Assembly: GCA_964590645.1 (NCBI GenBank)
Contig: CAZPYJ010000021.1
Location: 10,932-74,931 of the forward strand
DNA from: JAGNHN01 sp964590645
GTDB taxonomy: Bacteria; Bacteroidota; Bacteroidia; Bacteroidales; JAGNHN01
Direction of reading: 5' to 3'
DNA: 64,000 nucleotides
Program-made: the position numbers and the translations under genes
Part shown: in pieces, positions 27,422 through 35,658 of the stretch
How positions within the stretch are numbered: the first letter of the stretch is position 1
How the letters are laid out: each line of letters opens with the position of its first letter
The notes under the pieces: generated by a model
Told to the model about the DNA's origin: nothing
The model's database searches: none
The model's input: the letters and a program-made list of their open reading frames with translations, nothing else

Positions 27422-27895
27422 TCAGTTATATGCCAGACAAACCTCAAAGACCCCTGTAAAATGTTTTCTCAACTGCGCTCCTATCATCACGGGGGAAGCC
27501 TGAACAGCAAAAGAATAGGAGCCATCATTATTGATCACAACATTCTGCTCCCGGCTGGTGGTAAAGCCTGTAACTACAATAACATCTTCTCCGGAATAGG
27601 CATTTACCGAAGTGGGAAGGCTCAGGAAACATACCGCAGCCGGACGTGCGGACAGCTCAAAACCGGCAGCGCACATTTCCAAATCCTGCAGGCTGAGGGC
27701 ATCAGATTTACTGCCTCCTTTCCTCTCCCAGATCAGATCTGCCGTTTTTCCTATACTTAATGGCTCCAGGATACAGGCCGAGGCGAAAGCTGAAGTCTTC
27801 TTCATAGTTCGATGCTCCGTCGCTTGTCCAATTACCTTGAGGGGAACCCCAAAGTGAAAGAGGAGGTAAACGAGAATGATGAAGGTGTTTCTCAC
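27422..27895 (-). CDS. diverged DUF4402 (pilin-like) exported protein
   Basis: The 157-residue protein from a GTG start has a signal-like hydrophobic N terminus (FIILVYLLFHFGVPLKVIGQA). It has a DUF4402-type pattern: ILEPLSIGKTADLIW near the start of the mature part, NNDGSYSFAVQ in the middle, and the terminal strand GVFEVCLAYN, which parallels GLYSSTFDVIVAYN of the major pilins. It is much diverged from them and has cysteines they lack. No sigma54-like element was found upstream. It could be a minor subunit or a decaying paralogue; the frame is intact. Confidence 0.65.
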   Translation of the reverse strand: MRNTFIILVYLLFHFGVPLKVIGQATEHRTMKKTSAFASACILEPLSIGKTADLIWERKGGSKSDALSLQDLEMCAAGFELSARPAAVCFLSLPTSVNAYSGEDVIVVTGFTTSREQNVVINNDGSYSFAVQASPVMIGAQLRKHFTGVFEVCLAYN

Positions 27896-28117
27896 GGATT
27901 TGCCTGACTAAGAATGCGGCCTCTGTCAAGCACCATACCAAAGCAAATCTCTTATTGTATATGCTTGGTTTTCTGATATTTAAAAGGGGATGGGCAATAA
28001 AGAAAAATGCCCCTTCTCCGTCAATATCGGAGAGAAAGGCCTTCAGAATCGTAGAGGAAAAAATAAGGAGCCGCCTCCTGAGAAACGACCCCTGACAATG
28101 CAATGGCTTTTTGGTAA

Positions 28118-28416
28118 TCAATTATAGGCTACTGCAACATCAAAAGTCCCGGAATAGAGGCCCTGGTTTTGTTTGGCACTGACCATCAAACTGGCCCCGA
28201 TATGCAAGGTAGCAACTCCCTGTGCATCCAGGCTGGATGTAGTCCCAAGGCTGCTCACAAAGTCCTTTACCACCATACTTTTATTACCTGAACGATGCGG
28301 GCCAAACTTGTGGCACTGCTGCTGGCTGAGGCACTCCCGCTTCCCAAGGCCCAAAGACTTTCCGTAGCGAGGACTGAGATGAGAAAGATGAGGATGAATA
28401 GAAGTGGATGTTTCAT
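28118..28416 (-). pseudogene. DUF4402 pilin gene with internal deletion and frameshift
   Basis: From the minus-strand ATG at 28416 the frame reads a signal peptide and the DUF4402 start (MKHPLLFILIFLISVLA ... SSSATSLARIVQ), then stops after a few codons. The following +1-shifted frame resumes at SGNKSMVVKDFVSSLGTTSSLDAQG and runs to the normal pilin end GLYSGTFDVAVAYN. Alignment to the intact pilin at 28501-29022 shows about 75 residues missing between ARIVQ and SGN. A full-length pilin cannot be made. It is oriented like, and directly downstream of, the intact pilin. Confidence 0.8.
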
Positions 28417-28453
28417 TGTGGTTTAAATACGTGGACATTCATTTTAACAAGAA

Positions 28454-28477
28454 GGCGCTACCCCGAAGGGTGGCGCC
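28454..28477 (-). terminator. hairpin downstream of pilin copy 1
   Basis: GGCGCTACCC (28454-28463), loop CGAA, GGGTGGCGCC (28468-28477): a 10-bp stem with one G-U pair, 23 nt past the pilin stop. The T-tract on the minus strand is weak (TTCTTG), so termination may be partial and the degenerate pilin downstream could be read through. Confidence 0.55.
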
Positions 28478-28500
28478 CGATTTCAGAAGTTATGTTGATT

Positions 28501-29022
28501 TTAGTTGTAAGCAACAATCACATCGAAGGTACTGCTGTAAAGGCCGGGAGCCTGGTTGGCTTCCACGTTCAGGGTGGCACCTACTACGAGAGTGGCTGTT
28601 CCCTGATTGCTCAGGCTGCTGGTAGCGCCCAGGCTGCTGACGAAGTTATCCACTTCCATTTCATCGTTGCCAGACTCAATGTCGATGGAGCTCGGCAGAT
28701 CGATGGTGAAAGAAGCACCGGGATAACCCTGGATGTCGAAGCTGGCGGCACTGTTTACATTGCCGGCAGCGATCAGGGTAACGCCACCCATACCGGAACG
28801 GCTTCCGTCGAGGGCGATGCTTACACTTCCGTCGGCGATGCCGGCAGCAATGTTCCCGAAGGCCAGGTCAGCCTGTTTTACGATTTCCAGGGGCTGCACG
28901 ATCCGGGCGGTAGCGGTGGCGGTTCCGGTAGCGGAAGCGGTGACAACCACAGTGGCCATTACATTGTTTCCGAGGAAGAAAGCAGCGAGGAGGCTGGCAA
29001 AAACGATCAGATTCTTTTTCAT
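28501..29022 (-). CDS. DUF4402 major pilin-like subunit, copy 1
   Basis: The 173-residue protein has a signal peptide cleaved after about residue 23 (FLGNNVMA). An Ala/Thr/Val-rich N-terminal strand (TVVVTASATGTATATARIVQP) could act as a donor strand. The DUF4402 body follows (LEIVKQADLAFGNIAAG ... FTIDLPSSIDIESG) and it ends in the strand GLYSSTFDVIVAYN. DUF4402 proteins are predicted Ig-like exported proteins with no firmly established role. Pilin status is inferred from the chaperone and usher genes alongside, fold-like strand pattern and duplicated copies. It differs from copy 2 by three residues and carries a sigma54-type promoter. Confidence 0.82.
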   Translation of the reverse strand: MKKNLIVFASLLAAFFLGNNVMATVVVTASATGTATATARIVQPLEIVKQADLAFGNIAAGIADGSVSIALDGSRSGMGGVTLIAAGNVNSAASFDIQGYPGASFTIDLPSSIDIESGNDEMEVDNFVSSLGATSSLSNQGTATLVVGATLNVEANQAPGLYSSTFDVIVAYN

Positions 29023-29106
29023 TGTTTTGTGTTTTTTAGGGTTAGTGTTTGTGTTGATGCCAAACCCTTTTCAATGCCCGTGCCAGAAGGTGGCACGCAC
29101 ACATAA
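28620..29106 (-). repeat. 487-bp direct repeat, copy A (pilin 5' part plus promoter)
   Basis: By eye this block is identical to 38994-39480 (offset 10,374). It covers the 5' three quarters of the pilin gene, leader and -24/-12 element. Outside it, the pilin 3' ends differ at 11 of the last about 120 positions, and the upstream sequence diverges from 29107, pointing to gene conversion. Confidence 0.85.
29070..29086 (-). promoter_or_regulatory. sigma54-type -24/-12 promoter of pilin copy 1
   Basis: The minus strand reads CTGGCACGGGCATTGAA. It matches YTGGCACG-N4-TTGCW with exact GG-to-G spacing; the single important deviation is A for C in the -12 GC. Predicted start of transcription is near 29060, giving a leader of about 38 nt. 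No TAnnTTTG box is present between it and the gene. The -24 half is also one arm of an inverted repeat, CGTGCCA/TGGCACG. Confidence 0.65.
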
Positions 29107-29129
29107 CACAATGTTTTTCAGATATTAAT

Positions 29130-29151
29130 GGGAATTCGCCTTTTGGCACAG
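29130..29151. promoter_or_regulatory. conserved 22-bp element upstream of pilin copy 1
   Basis: A 22-bp string beginning GGGAATTCGCC and ending TTTTGGCACAG is identical at 39504-39525 although the flanking sequence has diverged. On the minus strand it contains GTGCCAAAAGG, close to GTGCCAGAAGG on the plus strand at 29080-29090 beside the -24 element. A second regulator or IHF-like site is possible; function unknown. Confidence 0.5.
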
Positions 29152-29159
29152 ACCCGGGA

Positions 29160-29180
29160 TTTGTCCCACCCAAGGACAGA
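29160..29180. promoter_or_regulatory. candidate enhancer (UAS) of pilin copy 1
   Basis: TTTGTCC (29160-29166), 7 nt, GGACAGA (29174-29180) is an imperfect inverted repeat with one mismatch relative to the perfect copy at 39534-39554. Its centre is 86 bp upstream of the -24 GG, the same distance as in copy 2. This fits a binding site for the Fis-type DNA-binding domain of the adjacent sigma54 activator. Confidence 0.55.
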
Positions 29181-29335
29181 AATGCCAGAAGATGGACAAA
29201 AAGGCAAGAATGGGGCGCTTCCGGATAAAAATGTGATGATTTTTGGAATACAATGGGGGCAAATACAGCTGCTCTTTTCTATGAATATTTGCCTAAGAAT
29301 CACATTGACAAATACATACACCAAATCCGCAGATA

Positions 29336-29367
29336 TTTGGCAGTATAAGAAGCTTGCCCTATATTTG
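29336..29367 (+). promoter_or_regulatory. canonical Bacteroidota promoter of the kinase-usher operon
   Basis: TTTG (29336-29339), a 20-bp spacer, TATATTTG (29360-29367). Both boxes and the spacing match the primary sigma-factor consensus and are the same as those before yceD. It predicts a leader of about 100 nt before the GTG at 29477, so the regulators, chaperone and usher would be transcribed independently of sigma54. Confidence 0.75.
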
Positions 29368-29476
29368 AGCTTGTCTATCAATTGATTGCACCACTATACC
29401 AACTTGCATCACCAGCTATCAGGCTGTCAATAATAATGGTCCGAAATACTTGTGAAACTAATAGGAGGAAATTGCT

Positions 29477-32400
29477 GTGCATACTTTTACCCTGACAGAA
29501 GTTCAAAACCGCTCCCCTTTCGGATACGCTGCTTTAAGGTATATTGCTGATACGGAACATACTCAGGCCGACTTTGTGCTGCTTGACCTTAACGATCCTG
29601 CACAAGAGCTGATAGGGATTCCGAAAGAGGACCTGCGTGGCCGTAGGCTCACCGAAATATTTCCACAAATACGGGAGGAGCGTTTCGACTGGTTGGATTT
29701 CCTGGAAGGTCCGGCCAGGCGGGGTGAAGTATGCTCGGCGAAACAATACCTCCATTGCCTGAGCCGCCATATCAAAATTCAGGCATACGGGCTTTCTGAG
29801 GATGTCTGCCTCTGCCTGTTCACGGAAAGGTCTGAGGATAAAGCCGATGTTGACCGCCTTCTCGAGATTAAGGAGCAATATGAGCTGGCCATCAACGGCT
29901 CCAATGACGGGATATGGGACTGGGATCTTCAAACCAATGAGCTTTACCTTTCCCGCCGCTGGAAAGAGATGCTGGGTTTTGTTGAAGAGGAGCTTGAAAA
30001 CACCTTTCAAACTTTTTCCACCTTGCTTTTCGAAGAAGACAGGGAACGGGTAACCGCATTTGTGCAAAAATACCTGAATGGCGAGATCAATCAGTACGCC
30101 ATTGAATTCAGGATGAAGCACAAAGATGGCAGTCTGCGATGGATAGAGGCCAAAGGGGAGGCCCTGCGCAATGAGGAAGGCATCCCCTACCGGATGGCAG
30201 GCTCACACAGTGATATCACCGACAGGAAAAACCGCGAAATTGAGCTCCGGACCATTCTTGAAACCACAGTAGACGGGTTTTATATTGCCGATGCCCAGGG
30301 TCGTCTGCTCAGTGTAAATAATACCCTCTGTCAGATGCTGGAATATGACAGAGAGGAGTTGCTGCAGCTCACAATGTTCGATTTTGTGGCGCCTCCCCCT
30401 CCCTCCACGGTGAAGGAAAGGATCGACCATATTATCAATAAGGGGAAAGGCCTGTTCGAATGTTTCTACCGTAGCCGGAGCGGAGAAATGATAGAAGTGG
30501 AGATCAGCGCCACCTGCCTTTGCCAGGGAATGAAGCGGCTGGTGGTTTTTGTGCGCGATATTCGACAACGAAAAATGGCAGAAAGGCAACTTCAGGATAG
30601 CTTTTCCAAATATCGCCAGATCGCGGAAAACATCTCTGATGTGGTATTCACCACCGACCTGCAATTTAATACAACCTACATAAGCCCCTCCGTGGAGAAG
30701 ATGGTAGGCGACCCCCCGGAGGTACATATTCGTAAACCGCTTTTGCAAAAATTCCCTCCGGAAAGCATACAGGCCTTTTATCAAATTCTGAAAGAAGAAT
30801 TACAAAAAGAAGGAAAATCCGAGGTGGATAAAGACCGCTCCCGCATTCTTGAGGTAGAACAATACCGAAATGATGGCAGCACATTCACCGCCAGTATCAG
30901 CATTAAGTTCATCCGCGATGCAGAGGGAATACCTATTGGCATACAGGGATTGACACGCGATATATCCGCACAGAAAAAGGCGGAAAAAACCATCGCCTAT
31001 TACTCCGATATGCAGGAGTTGCTCATTAAAATTGCTTCAACCTATATTGATATCCACCTGGATGAGGTCAGCGATATGATCAACACCTCACTGAAAGAAC
31101 TCGGAGAATTTGTGAATGCCGACCGGGCCTATATTTTTGATTACGACTGGGGCAACAATACCACGAGCAATACCTTCGAGTGGTGCTCTCCGGGCACCTC
31201 GCCCCAGATTGAAGAATTGCAGGATGTCCCCCTGGATTATATTCCCCATTGGGTGGAAACCCACAAAAAGGGAGAAGTGATGAGCATTCCCGATGTGTAT
31301 GCCCTGCCGGAAGGAGATGGCGTAAGGGAAATCCTGGAGCCGCAGGAGGTCAAAAGCCTGCTGGCTTTACCTATGATGGACGGGAAGGATTGCATTGGTT
31401 TTATCGGGTTCGACTCCGTTCAGCATTATCATCTCTACTCTGGAAATGAAGTGAAGCTCCTTTTGATCTTCTCAAAAATGCTGGTGAATGTGCGTAAGCG
31501 CCGGGCTCAGGACCTGCTGCTCACCAAAATGAAAGAAGATGCCGAGCAGGCCAGCAAAGCCAAATCTGAATTCCTGGCCAATATGAGCCACGAGATCCGT
31601 ACCCCGCTCAATGCCGTCATAGGATTCACAGACTTGCTATTGAAGACAGAGCTGGATGAAGTACAAGCCGACTTTATGGAGTCGGTGAATCAATCGGCCC
31701 TGGTGTTGCTTGAGCTGATCAGCGACATTCTGGACTATTCCAAAATTGAGGCCGGAAAGCTGGAACTGAATGAGGACAATACCCATATCCGGGAATTGTG
31801 TGGCCAGATCGCCGATATCGTCAAGCTCAAGGCCCACGCCAAACACCTGGAGTTTCTGGTAAACATTCAGGAATGTATCCCCCAGACCGTGCTGGTCGAT
31901 TCCATCCGCCTGCGACAGGTATTGATCAATCTTCTGTGGAATGCAATCAAATTCACCGATGAGGGAGAAGTGGAGCTGGGGTTGCAGTATTCCCGTGCCG
32001 CAGACAAGCCGCACCTTGGTGCTTTCACCTTCTATGTCAGAGATACCGGACTTGGCATTCCAGTTGAAAGACAAGAGGACATCCTCAGCGCATTCGTCCA
32101 GATCCAACCCGCTGCCAACCGGAAATACAGCGGCACCGGACTGGGTCTGCCCATCTCCGTCAGCATCCTCGAAAAAATGGGAAGCAGGCTGGAAATCGAA
32201 AGTGAACCGGACAAAGGAAGCCTTTTCCGCTTTACCATTGAACTGCCTATCATTAAAGACGATGCCCCCGCTTTGGGCAAGGGCAATGCCATCCGCAAAG
32301 TGCTTTGTGTGGATGATAATAACACCAATTTGAAAATCCTGTCCCGAATGCTTGAAAACCAGGAAATTGAATCAAGTTCCGTGGCTTCTTCCGCACAGGT

Positions 32401-33094
32401 TCCCGGGATGGATCTTCATCCATATGATCTGCTAATCGTGGATTATGAAATGCCTGAAATGAATGGGCTGGAGATGATCCGTGCCATCAAAACAAAGCAC
32501 CCTTCCCTAAAAGCCGGGTTTGTCCTTTTACACAGTTCTTCCGAAGATATCATTAAAACCACAGCCAAAGAACTTGGCGTTCAGTCTGTACTGGAAAAAC
32601 CCATCACTTTTGAGAAGCTCGACAGCATTCTGAAAGACAGCCAGGTCATCAGAAGCACTCCCGATTCCAGCCTGGAATTGAAGGAAAGAAACCCCAGTAT
32701 TCTGATTGTGGAGGACAACAAGGCCAATATGAAGCTGGCCGAGTCGATGATCAAAGCAGTGGTGCGCGATGCAAGGATTTTGAAAGCCTTCAACGGGCAG
32801 GAAGGGCTTCAGGTATACAAGGAAGAGTTCCCCGACCTGATCTTTATGGATGTTCAGATGCCGGTGATGGATGGCTACGAGGCCACACGCCGGATCAGGG
32901 AAGCAGAAGGGCTGATGCATATTGGCCGCAGAACCCCCATCATTGCCCTCACTGCCGATGCCATCTCAGGAAGTCGCGAAAGATGCGCCAAAGCAGGAAT
33001 GGATGATTTCCTGGTGAAACCGGTGATTATTAAGCATATCCGGCTGATGATCGACAAATGGATGAACCATCATCAAAAGAATGAAGCGAAATGA
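29477..33094 (+). CDS. cytosolic multi-PAS/GAF hybrid histidine kinase with two receiver domains
   Basis: The 1205-residue sensor has no membrane segment or signal peptide. Domains in order are: four PAS-like domains (about 10-115, 135-255, 257-370, 378-505), a GAF domain (about 515-680), HisKA with phospho-acceptor His705 (NMSHEIRTPLN), HATPase_c (about 810-925; N, G1 and G2 boxes visible, e.g. DTGLGIP and GTGLGL), REC1 (Asp989 in LLIVDYEMPEMNG) and REC2 (Asp1125 in LIFMDVQMPVMDGY). A GTG start is preceded by AGGAGG at 8-nt spacing. It overlaps the Hpt gene by 4 nt, so the output is expected to be a phosphorelay. The signal is unknown. Confidence 0.93.
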   Translation: MHTFTLTEVQNRSPFGYAALRYIADTEHTQADFVLLDLNDPAQELIGIPKEDLRGRRLTEIFPQIREERFDWLDFLEGPARRGEVCSAKQYLHCLSRHIKIQAYGLSEDVCLCLFTERSEDKADVDRLLEIKEQYELAINGSNDGIWDWDLQTNELYLSRRWKEMLGFVEEELENTFQTFSTLLFEEDRERVTAFVQKYLNGEINQYAIEFRMKHKDGSLRWIEAKGEALRNEEGIPYRMAGSHSDITDRKNREIELRTILETTVDGFYIADAQGRLLSVNNTLCQMLEYDREELLQLTMFDFVAPPPPSTVKERIDHIINKGKGLFECFYRSRSGEMIEVEISATCLCQGMKRLVVFVRDIRQRKMAERQLQDSFSKYRQIAENISDVVFTTDLQFNTTYISPSVEKMVGDPPEVHIRKPLLQKFPPESIQAFYQILKEELQKEGKSEVDKDRSRILEVEQYRNDGSTFTASISIKFIRDAEGIPIGIQGLTRDISAQKKAEKTIAYYSDMQELLIKIASTYIDIHLDEVSDMINTSLKELGEFVNADRAYIFDYDWGNNTTSNTFEWCSPGTSPQIEELQDVPLDYIPHWVETHKKGEVMSIPDVYALPEGDGVREILEPQEVKSLLALPMMDGKDCIGFIGFDSVQHYHLYSGNEVKLLLIFSKMLVNVRKRRAQDLLLTKMKEDAEQASKAKSEFLANMSHEIRTPLNAVIGFTDLLLKTELDEVQADFMESVNQSALVLLELISDILDYSKIEAGKLELNEDNTHIRELCGQIADIVKLKAHAKHLEFLVNIQECIPQTVLVDSIRLRQVLINLLWNAIKFTDEGEVELGLQYSRAADKPHLGAFTFYVRDTGLGIPVERQEDILSAFVQIQPAANRKYSGTGLGLPISVSILEKMGSRLEIESEPDKGSLFRFTIELPIIKDDAPALGKGNAIRKVLCVDDNNTNLKILSRMLENQEIESSSVASSAQVPGMDLHPYDLLIVDYEMPEMNGLEMIRAIKTKHPSLKAGFVLLHSSSEDIIKTTAKELGVQSVLEKPITFEKLDSILKDSQVIRSTPDSSLELKERNPSILIVEDNKANMKLAESMIKAVVRDARILKAFNGQEGLQVYKEEFPDLIFMDVQMPVMDGYEATRRIREAEGLMHIGRRTPIIALTADAISGSRERCAKAGMDDFLVKPVIIKHIRLMIDKWMNHHQKNEAK

Positions 33095-33453
33095 TGAGCC
33101 CCGAACACATACCAGCCTTGCATTTTGATGAATCCGGATTAATGGAGAATACCCTCCGGGACAGTGACTTGTACAATGAACTGATTGGAATGGCCAGGGA
33201 ATCCCTGCAGGAATACCAGCAAGTACTGCACAAAGCATTGGCAGACAAGGATTTTCAAAGCCTGAAATCCACTGCCCACAGCATCAAGGGCCTGGCCCTG
33301 ACGATGCACTGCCCCGCAATGAGAATGCTGGCACTGGACGTTGAATTGAGCAGTGATCAACACGATTTGAACCTCAGCAAGGAAAAAACAAATCCCCTGC
33401 TGGAGGAAATCAATATGCTCCTGGAACAGTATCTCTTCCCAAAAAATAAATAA
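33091..33453 (+). CDS. free-standing Hpt phosphotransfer protein
   Basis: The 120-residue helical histidine phosphotransfer protein has phosphorylatable His63 in STAHSIKGLALTMHCPAMRMLALDVE, matching A-H-x-L/I-K-G-x-x. The helix pattern around it is that of a four-helix Hpt bundle. It starts inside the kinase stop (ATGATGA) and its stop overlaps the next start, so the three regulators are translationally coupled. It is expected to carry phosphate from the kinase receiver domain(s) to Asp55 of the adjacent sigma54 activator. Confidence 0.9.
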   Translation: MMSPEHIPALHFDESGLMENTLRDSDLYNELIGMARESLQEYQQVLHKALADKDFQSLKSTAHSIKGLALTMHCPAMRMLALDVELSSDQHDLNLSKEKTNPLLEEINMLLEQYLFPKNK

Positions 33454-34841
33454 TGATGAGGGTTTTGAAAATATTCATTGTGGAAGATGAAAAGATCACT
33501 GCCCGTATGTTGCAGCATTATCTCTCGATGAATGAAGATAATGATGTGGAGATTTTTTACAACGGTAGGGAGTGCCTGGCGAATCTGTCCAAAAACCCCG
33601 ATGTAATCTGCCTGGACTATTATCTCCCCGGAGAAAACGGCCAGGAGATTCTCAGAAAGATCAAGGCAAGGGCCCCGGAATTACCCGTCATCATCGTCTC
33701 CGGCCAGGAAGAGATCAATACGGCCGTCAACCTTCTCAAAATGGGCGCCTATGATTATGTGGTGAAGGATGAAAATATGAAAGAAAGGATATGGAATATC
33801 GTGAACCATATCCGCAAGCAGGAAAACCTTCACCAACGCATCAGTATCCTTCAGGAGGAAGTGGAGAAAAAGTATGAATTCTCCAATACCATTGTCGGCA
33901 ATAGTTCTGCCTTGCGCAAAACCTTTCCCCTGATTGAGAAAGCCTCAAAATCCGATATCCCCGTTTCCATCTCCGGACAGACAGGAACTGGAAAAGAAGT
34001 GATCGCCAAAACCATCCATTATAATTCCCATCGCAAAGACAAGCCCTTTGTTCCGGTCAATGTGGGCGCCATTCCAAGGGAACTCATCGAGTCAGAAATG
34101 TTCGGGCACGAAAAAGGCGCCTTTACCGGGGCAGTTGAAAGGAGAGCCGGAAAGTTTGAAGAGGCCCAGGGGGGCACCCTCTTCCTGGATGAAATCGGGG
34201 ATATGGATTTGAATATGCAGGTGAAATTGCTCAGGGTATTGCAGGAACAGCAACTCACCAGGGTTGGGAGCAATACCCTCATTAACCTGGATGTCAGAAT
34301 TATCATTGCCACCCACAAGAACCTTTTGGAACTGGTGGGCAAGGGGCTTTTCAGAGAAGATCTTTACTACCGCCTTCTGGGAATTTCCATTCAATTGCCA
34401 CCCCTCCACGAAAGAGGAAATGACATCCTTGTGCTGGCCAATCATTTTATCAAAGAATACTGCAAACGCCACGATATCCAGCAGAAAAAGCTGAGCAAGA
34501 CTGCCATCGACAAGATTATGTCGCATCGCTTTCCGGGAAACATCCGTGAACTGAAAGCCGTGGTTGAGTTGGGGGTGGTACTGGCCGATCAGAATGAGAT
34601 CGATGAAGATCACATCCAGATCACTTTTCCCGATTTTTCCAGTGAATTGCTCAGCCGTGAAATGTCCATGGAAGAATACAATCTATTGATTGTCAGGCAT
34701 TTTTTAAAAAAATACAATAATAAAGTTCGTTTCGTAGCCAGCAAACTGGGCATTGGGAAGTCCACCATTTACCGGATGCTCTCGGAGAATGGTATTGATG
34801 CAGGCCCCCAGGAAACGGAGGATGAAGAAAACGACCACTGA
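33453..34841 (+). CDS. sigma54-dependent response regulator (NtrC family)
   Basis: The 462-residue activator has a receiver domain (1-125; acidic residues E11/D12 and phospho-Asp55 in VICLDYYLPG). The AAA+ sigma54-interaction domain spans about 145-385, with Walker A GQTGTGKE near 175-182, the sigma54-contacting GAFTGA loop at 222-227 and Walker B GGTLFLDEIGDMD. A Fis-type helix-turn-helix lies at the C terminus (about 425-452, NKVRFVASKLGIGKSTIYRML). GAFTGA is intact, so it should remodel sigma54 holoenzyme. The best targets in the window are the two pilin promoters with -24/-12 elements and TTTGTCC-N7-GGACAAA sites. Confidence 0.95.
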   Translation: MMRVLKIFIVEDEKITARMLQHYLSMNEDNDVEIFYNGRECLANLSKNPDVICLDYYLPGENGQEILRKIKARAPELPVIIVSGQEEINTAVNLLKMGAYDYVVKDENMKERIWNIVNHIRKQENLHQRISILQEEVEKKYEFSNTIVGNSSALRKTFPLIEKASKSDIPVSISGQTGTGKEVIAKTIHYNSHRKDKPFVPVNVGAIPRELIESEMFGHEKGAFTGAVERRAGKFEEAQGGTLFLDEIGDMDLNMQVKLLRVLQEQQLTRVGSNTLINLDVRIIIATHKNLLELVGKGLFREDLYYRLLGISIQLPPLHERGNDILVLANHFIKEYCKRHDIQQKKLSKTAIDKIMSHRFPGNIRELKAVVELGVVLADQNEIDEDHIQITFPDFSSELLSREMSMEEYNLLIVRHFLKKYNNKVRFVASKLGIGKSTIYRMLSENGIDAGPQETEDEENDH

Positions 34842-34842
34842 T

Positions 34843-35658
34843 ATGAGAAAGAGAAATCTTATTCTGCTGAGCCTGATATTTATCTGTGCTGCCCTTTCAG
34901 CCCAAAGCGACTTGCTTATTACGCCTTACCGTGTTGTTTTTGAAGGCAATAAGCGTATTGAAGAAGTCAGTCTTGCCAATACGGGCCAGGATACTTCACG
35001 CTACAGCATCAGCTTTTTGCAATACCGGATGAATGAGGATGGGAGTTTGAACCAGATTACCGAAGCAGAAGAGGGCCAGTACTTTGCTGATCGATTCCTG
35101 CGGTTTTTCCCCAGGAGCGTGACCCTGGCCCCCGGCGAAGCCCAGGTAGTGAGAATACAACTGCGACTTCCCGATACGCTTCCCGATGCAGAATACCGAT
35201 CCCACCTGTACTTCAGGTCCGTCCCCGACGATGCTCCTGCAGCGGGCACAGATCAGGTAGATACCGCACTCGGAATCCGGCTGATCCCCGTCTATGGTAT
35301 CACCATCCCGGTCATTGCACGAAAAGGGACCCTGGAGGTAAGTTGTGCCATTGCAGATATCGCCCTGCTGAAACAAGAGGAGCTACCCCATCTGGGATTC
35401 ACCCTTCTACGGGAAGGCGGAAAATCCACTTTCGGGGATATTGAAATCCATCACCAGGATGCGGAGGGCAACAGGCACAAAATCGGGGAAGTCAGGGGAA
35501 TTGCGGTGTACACCCCCGGAACCCGCCGGGAGGTCTCCATCCCTTTGTCGCTGCAAGCCGGGGTGGATTACTCCCGCGGGCAATTGCACCTGACCTATAC
35601 CTCTGCCGGAACACCGAATGCCGAGGTGTATGCGGAAAGCATCGTAAACCTGCAATAA
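34843..35658 (+). CDS. PapD-like periplasmic pilus chaperone
   Basis: The 271-residue exported protein has a signal peptide at 1-20 (LLSLIFICAALSA). It has the two-domain Ig-like architecture of fimbrial chaperones: N-terminal LLITPYRVVFEGNKRIEEVSLANTG (the R-x-x-x-x-x-x-x-x-x-x-x-L-x-N pattern), a G1-strand-like LRFFPRSVTLAPGEAQVVRIQLR carrying the conserved P-G-x-x-Q-x-V-R/I motif, and a shorter second domain. The start at 34843 lies 1 nt past the regulator stop. It is directly followed by a DUF4402 protein and an usher-like protein, so it probably shuttles DUF4402 subunits. Confidence 0.85.
   Translation: MRKRNLILLSLIFICAALSAQSDLLITPYRVVFEGNKRIEEVSLANTGQDTSRYSISFLQYRMNEDGSLNQITEAEEGQYFADRFLRFFPRSVTLAPGEAQVVRIQLRLPDTLPDAEYRSHLYFRSVPDDAPAAGTDQVDTALGIRLIPVYGITIPVIARKGTLEVSCAIADIALLKQEELPHLGFTLLREGGKSTFGDIEIHHQDAEGNRHKIGEVRGIAVYTPGTRREVSIPLSLQAGVDYSRGQLHLTYTSAGTPNAEVYAESIVNLQ

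Noticed and set aside
27708..28121. 137-codon minus-strand frame between the two DUF4402 remnants
   Set aside because: It overlaps the better-supported DUF4402 gene at 27422-27895 in another frame and has no recognisable motif or signal.
29080..29098. Second sigma54-like promoter on the plus strand from the inverted repeat CGTGCCA/TGGCACG
   Set aside because: The plus strand lacks any TTGC-like -12 element at the required distance. Only the minus-strand arm is followed by TTGA.
28408..29106. A 232-codon plus-strand open frame, with a 222-codon partner at 38812-39480, both over the pilin genes
   Set aside because: They are exact antisense shadows of the DUF4402 genes. Their similarity follows from the duplicated block, they have no signal or known motif, and the pilin frame has clear family features.
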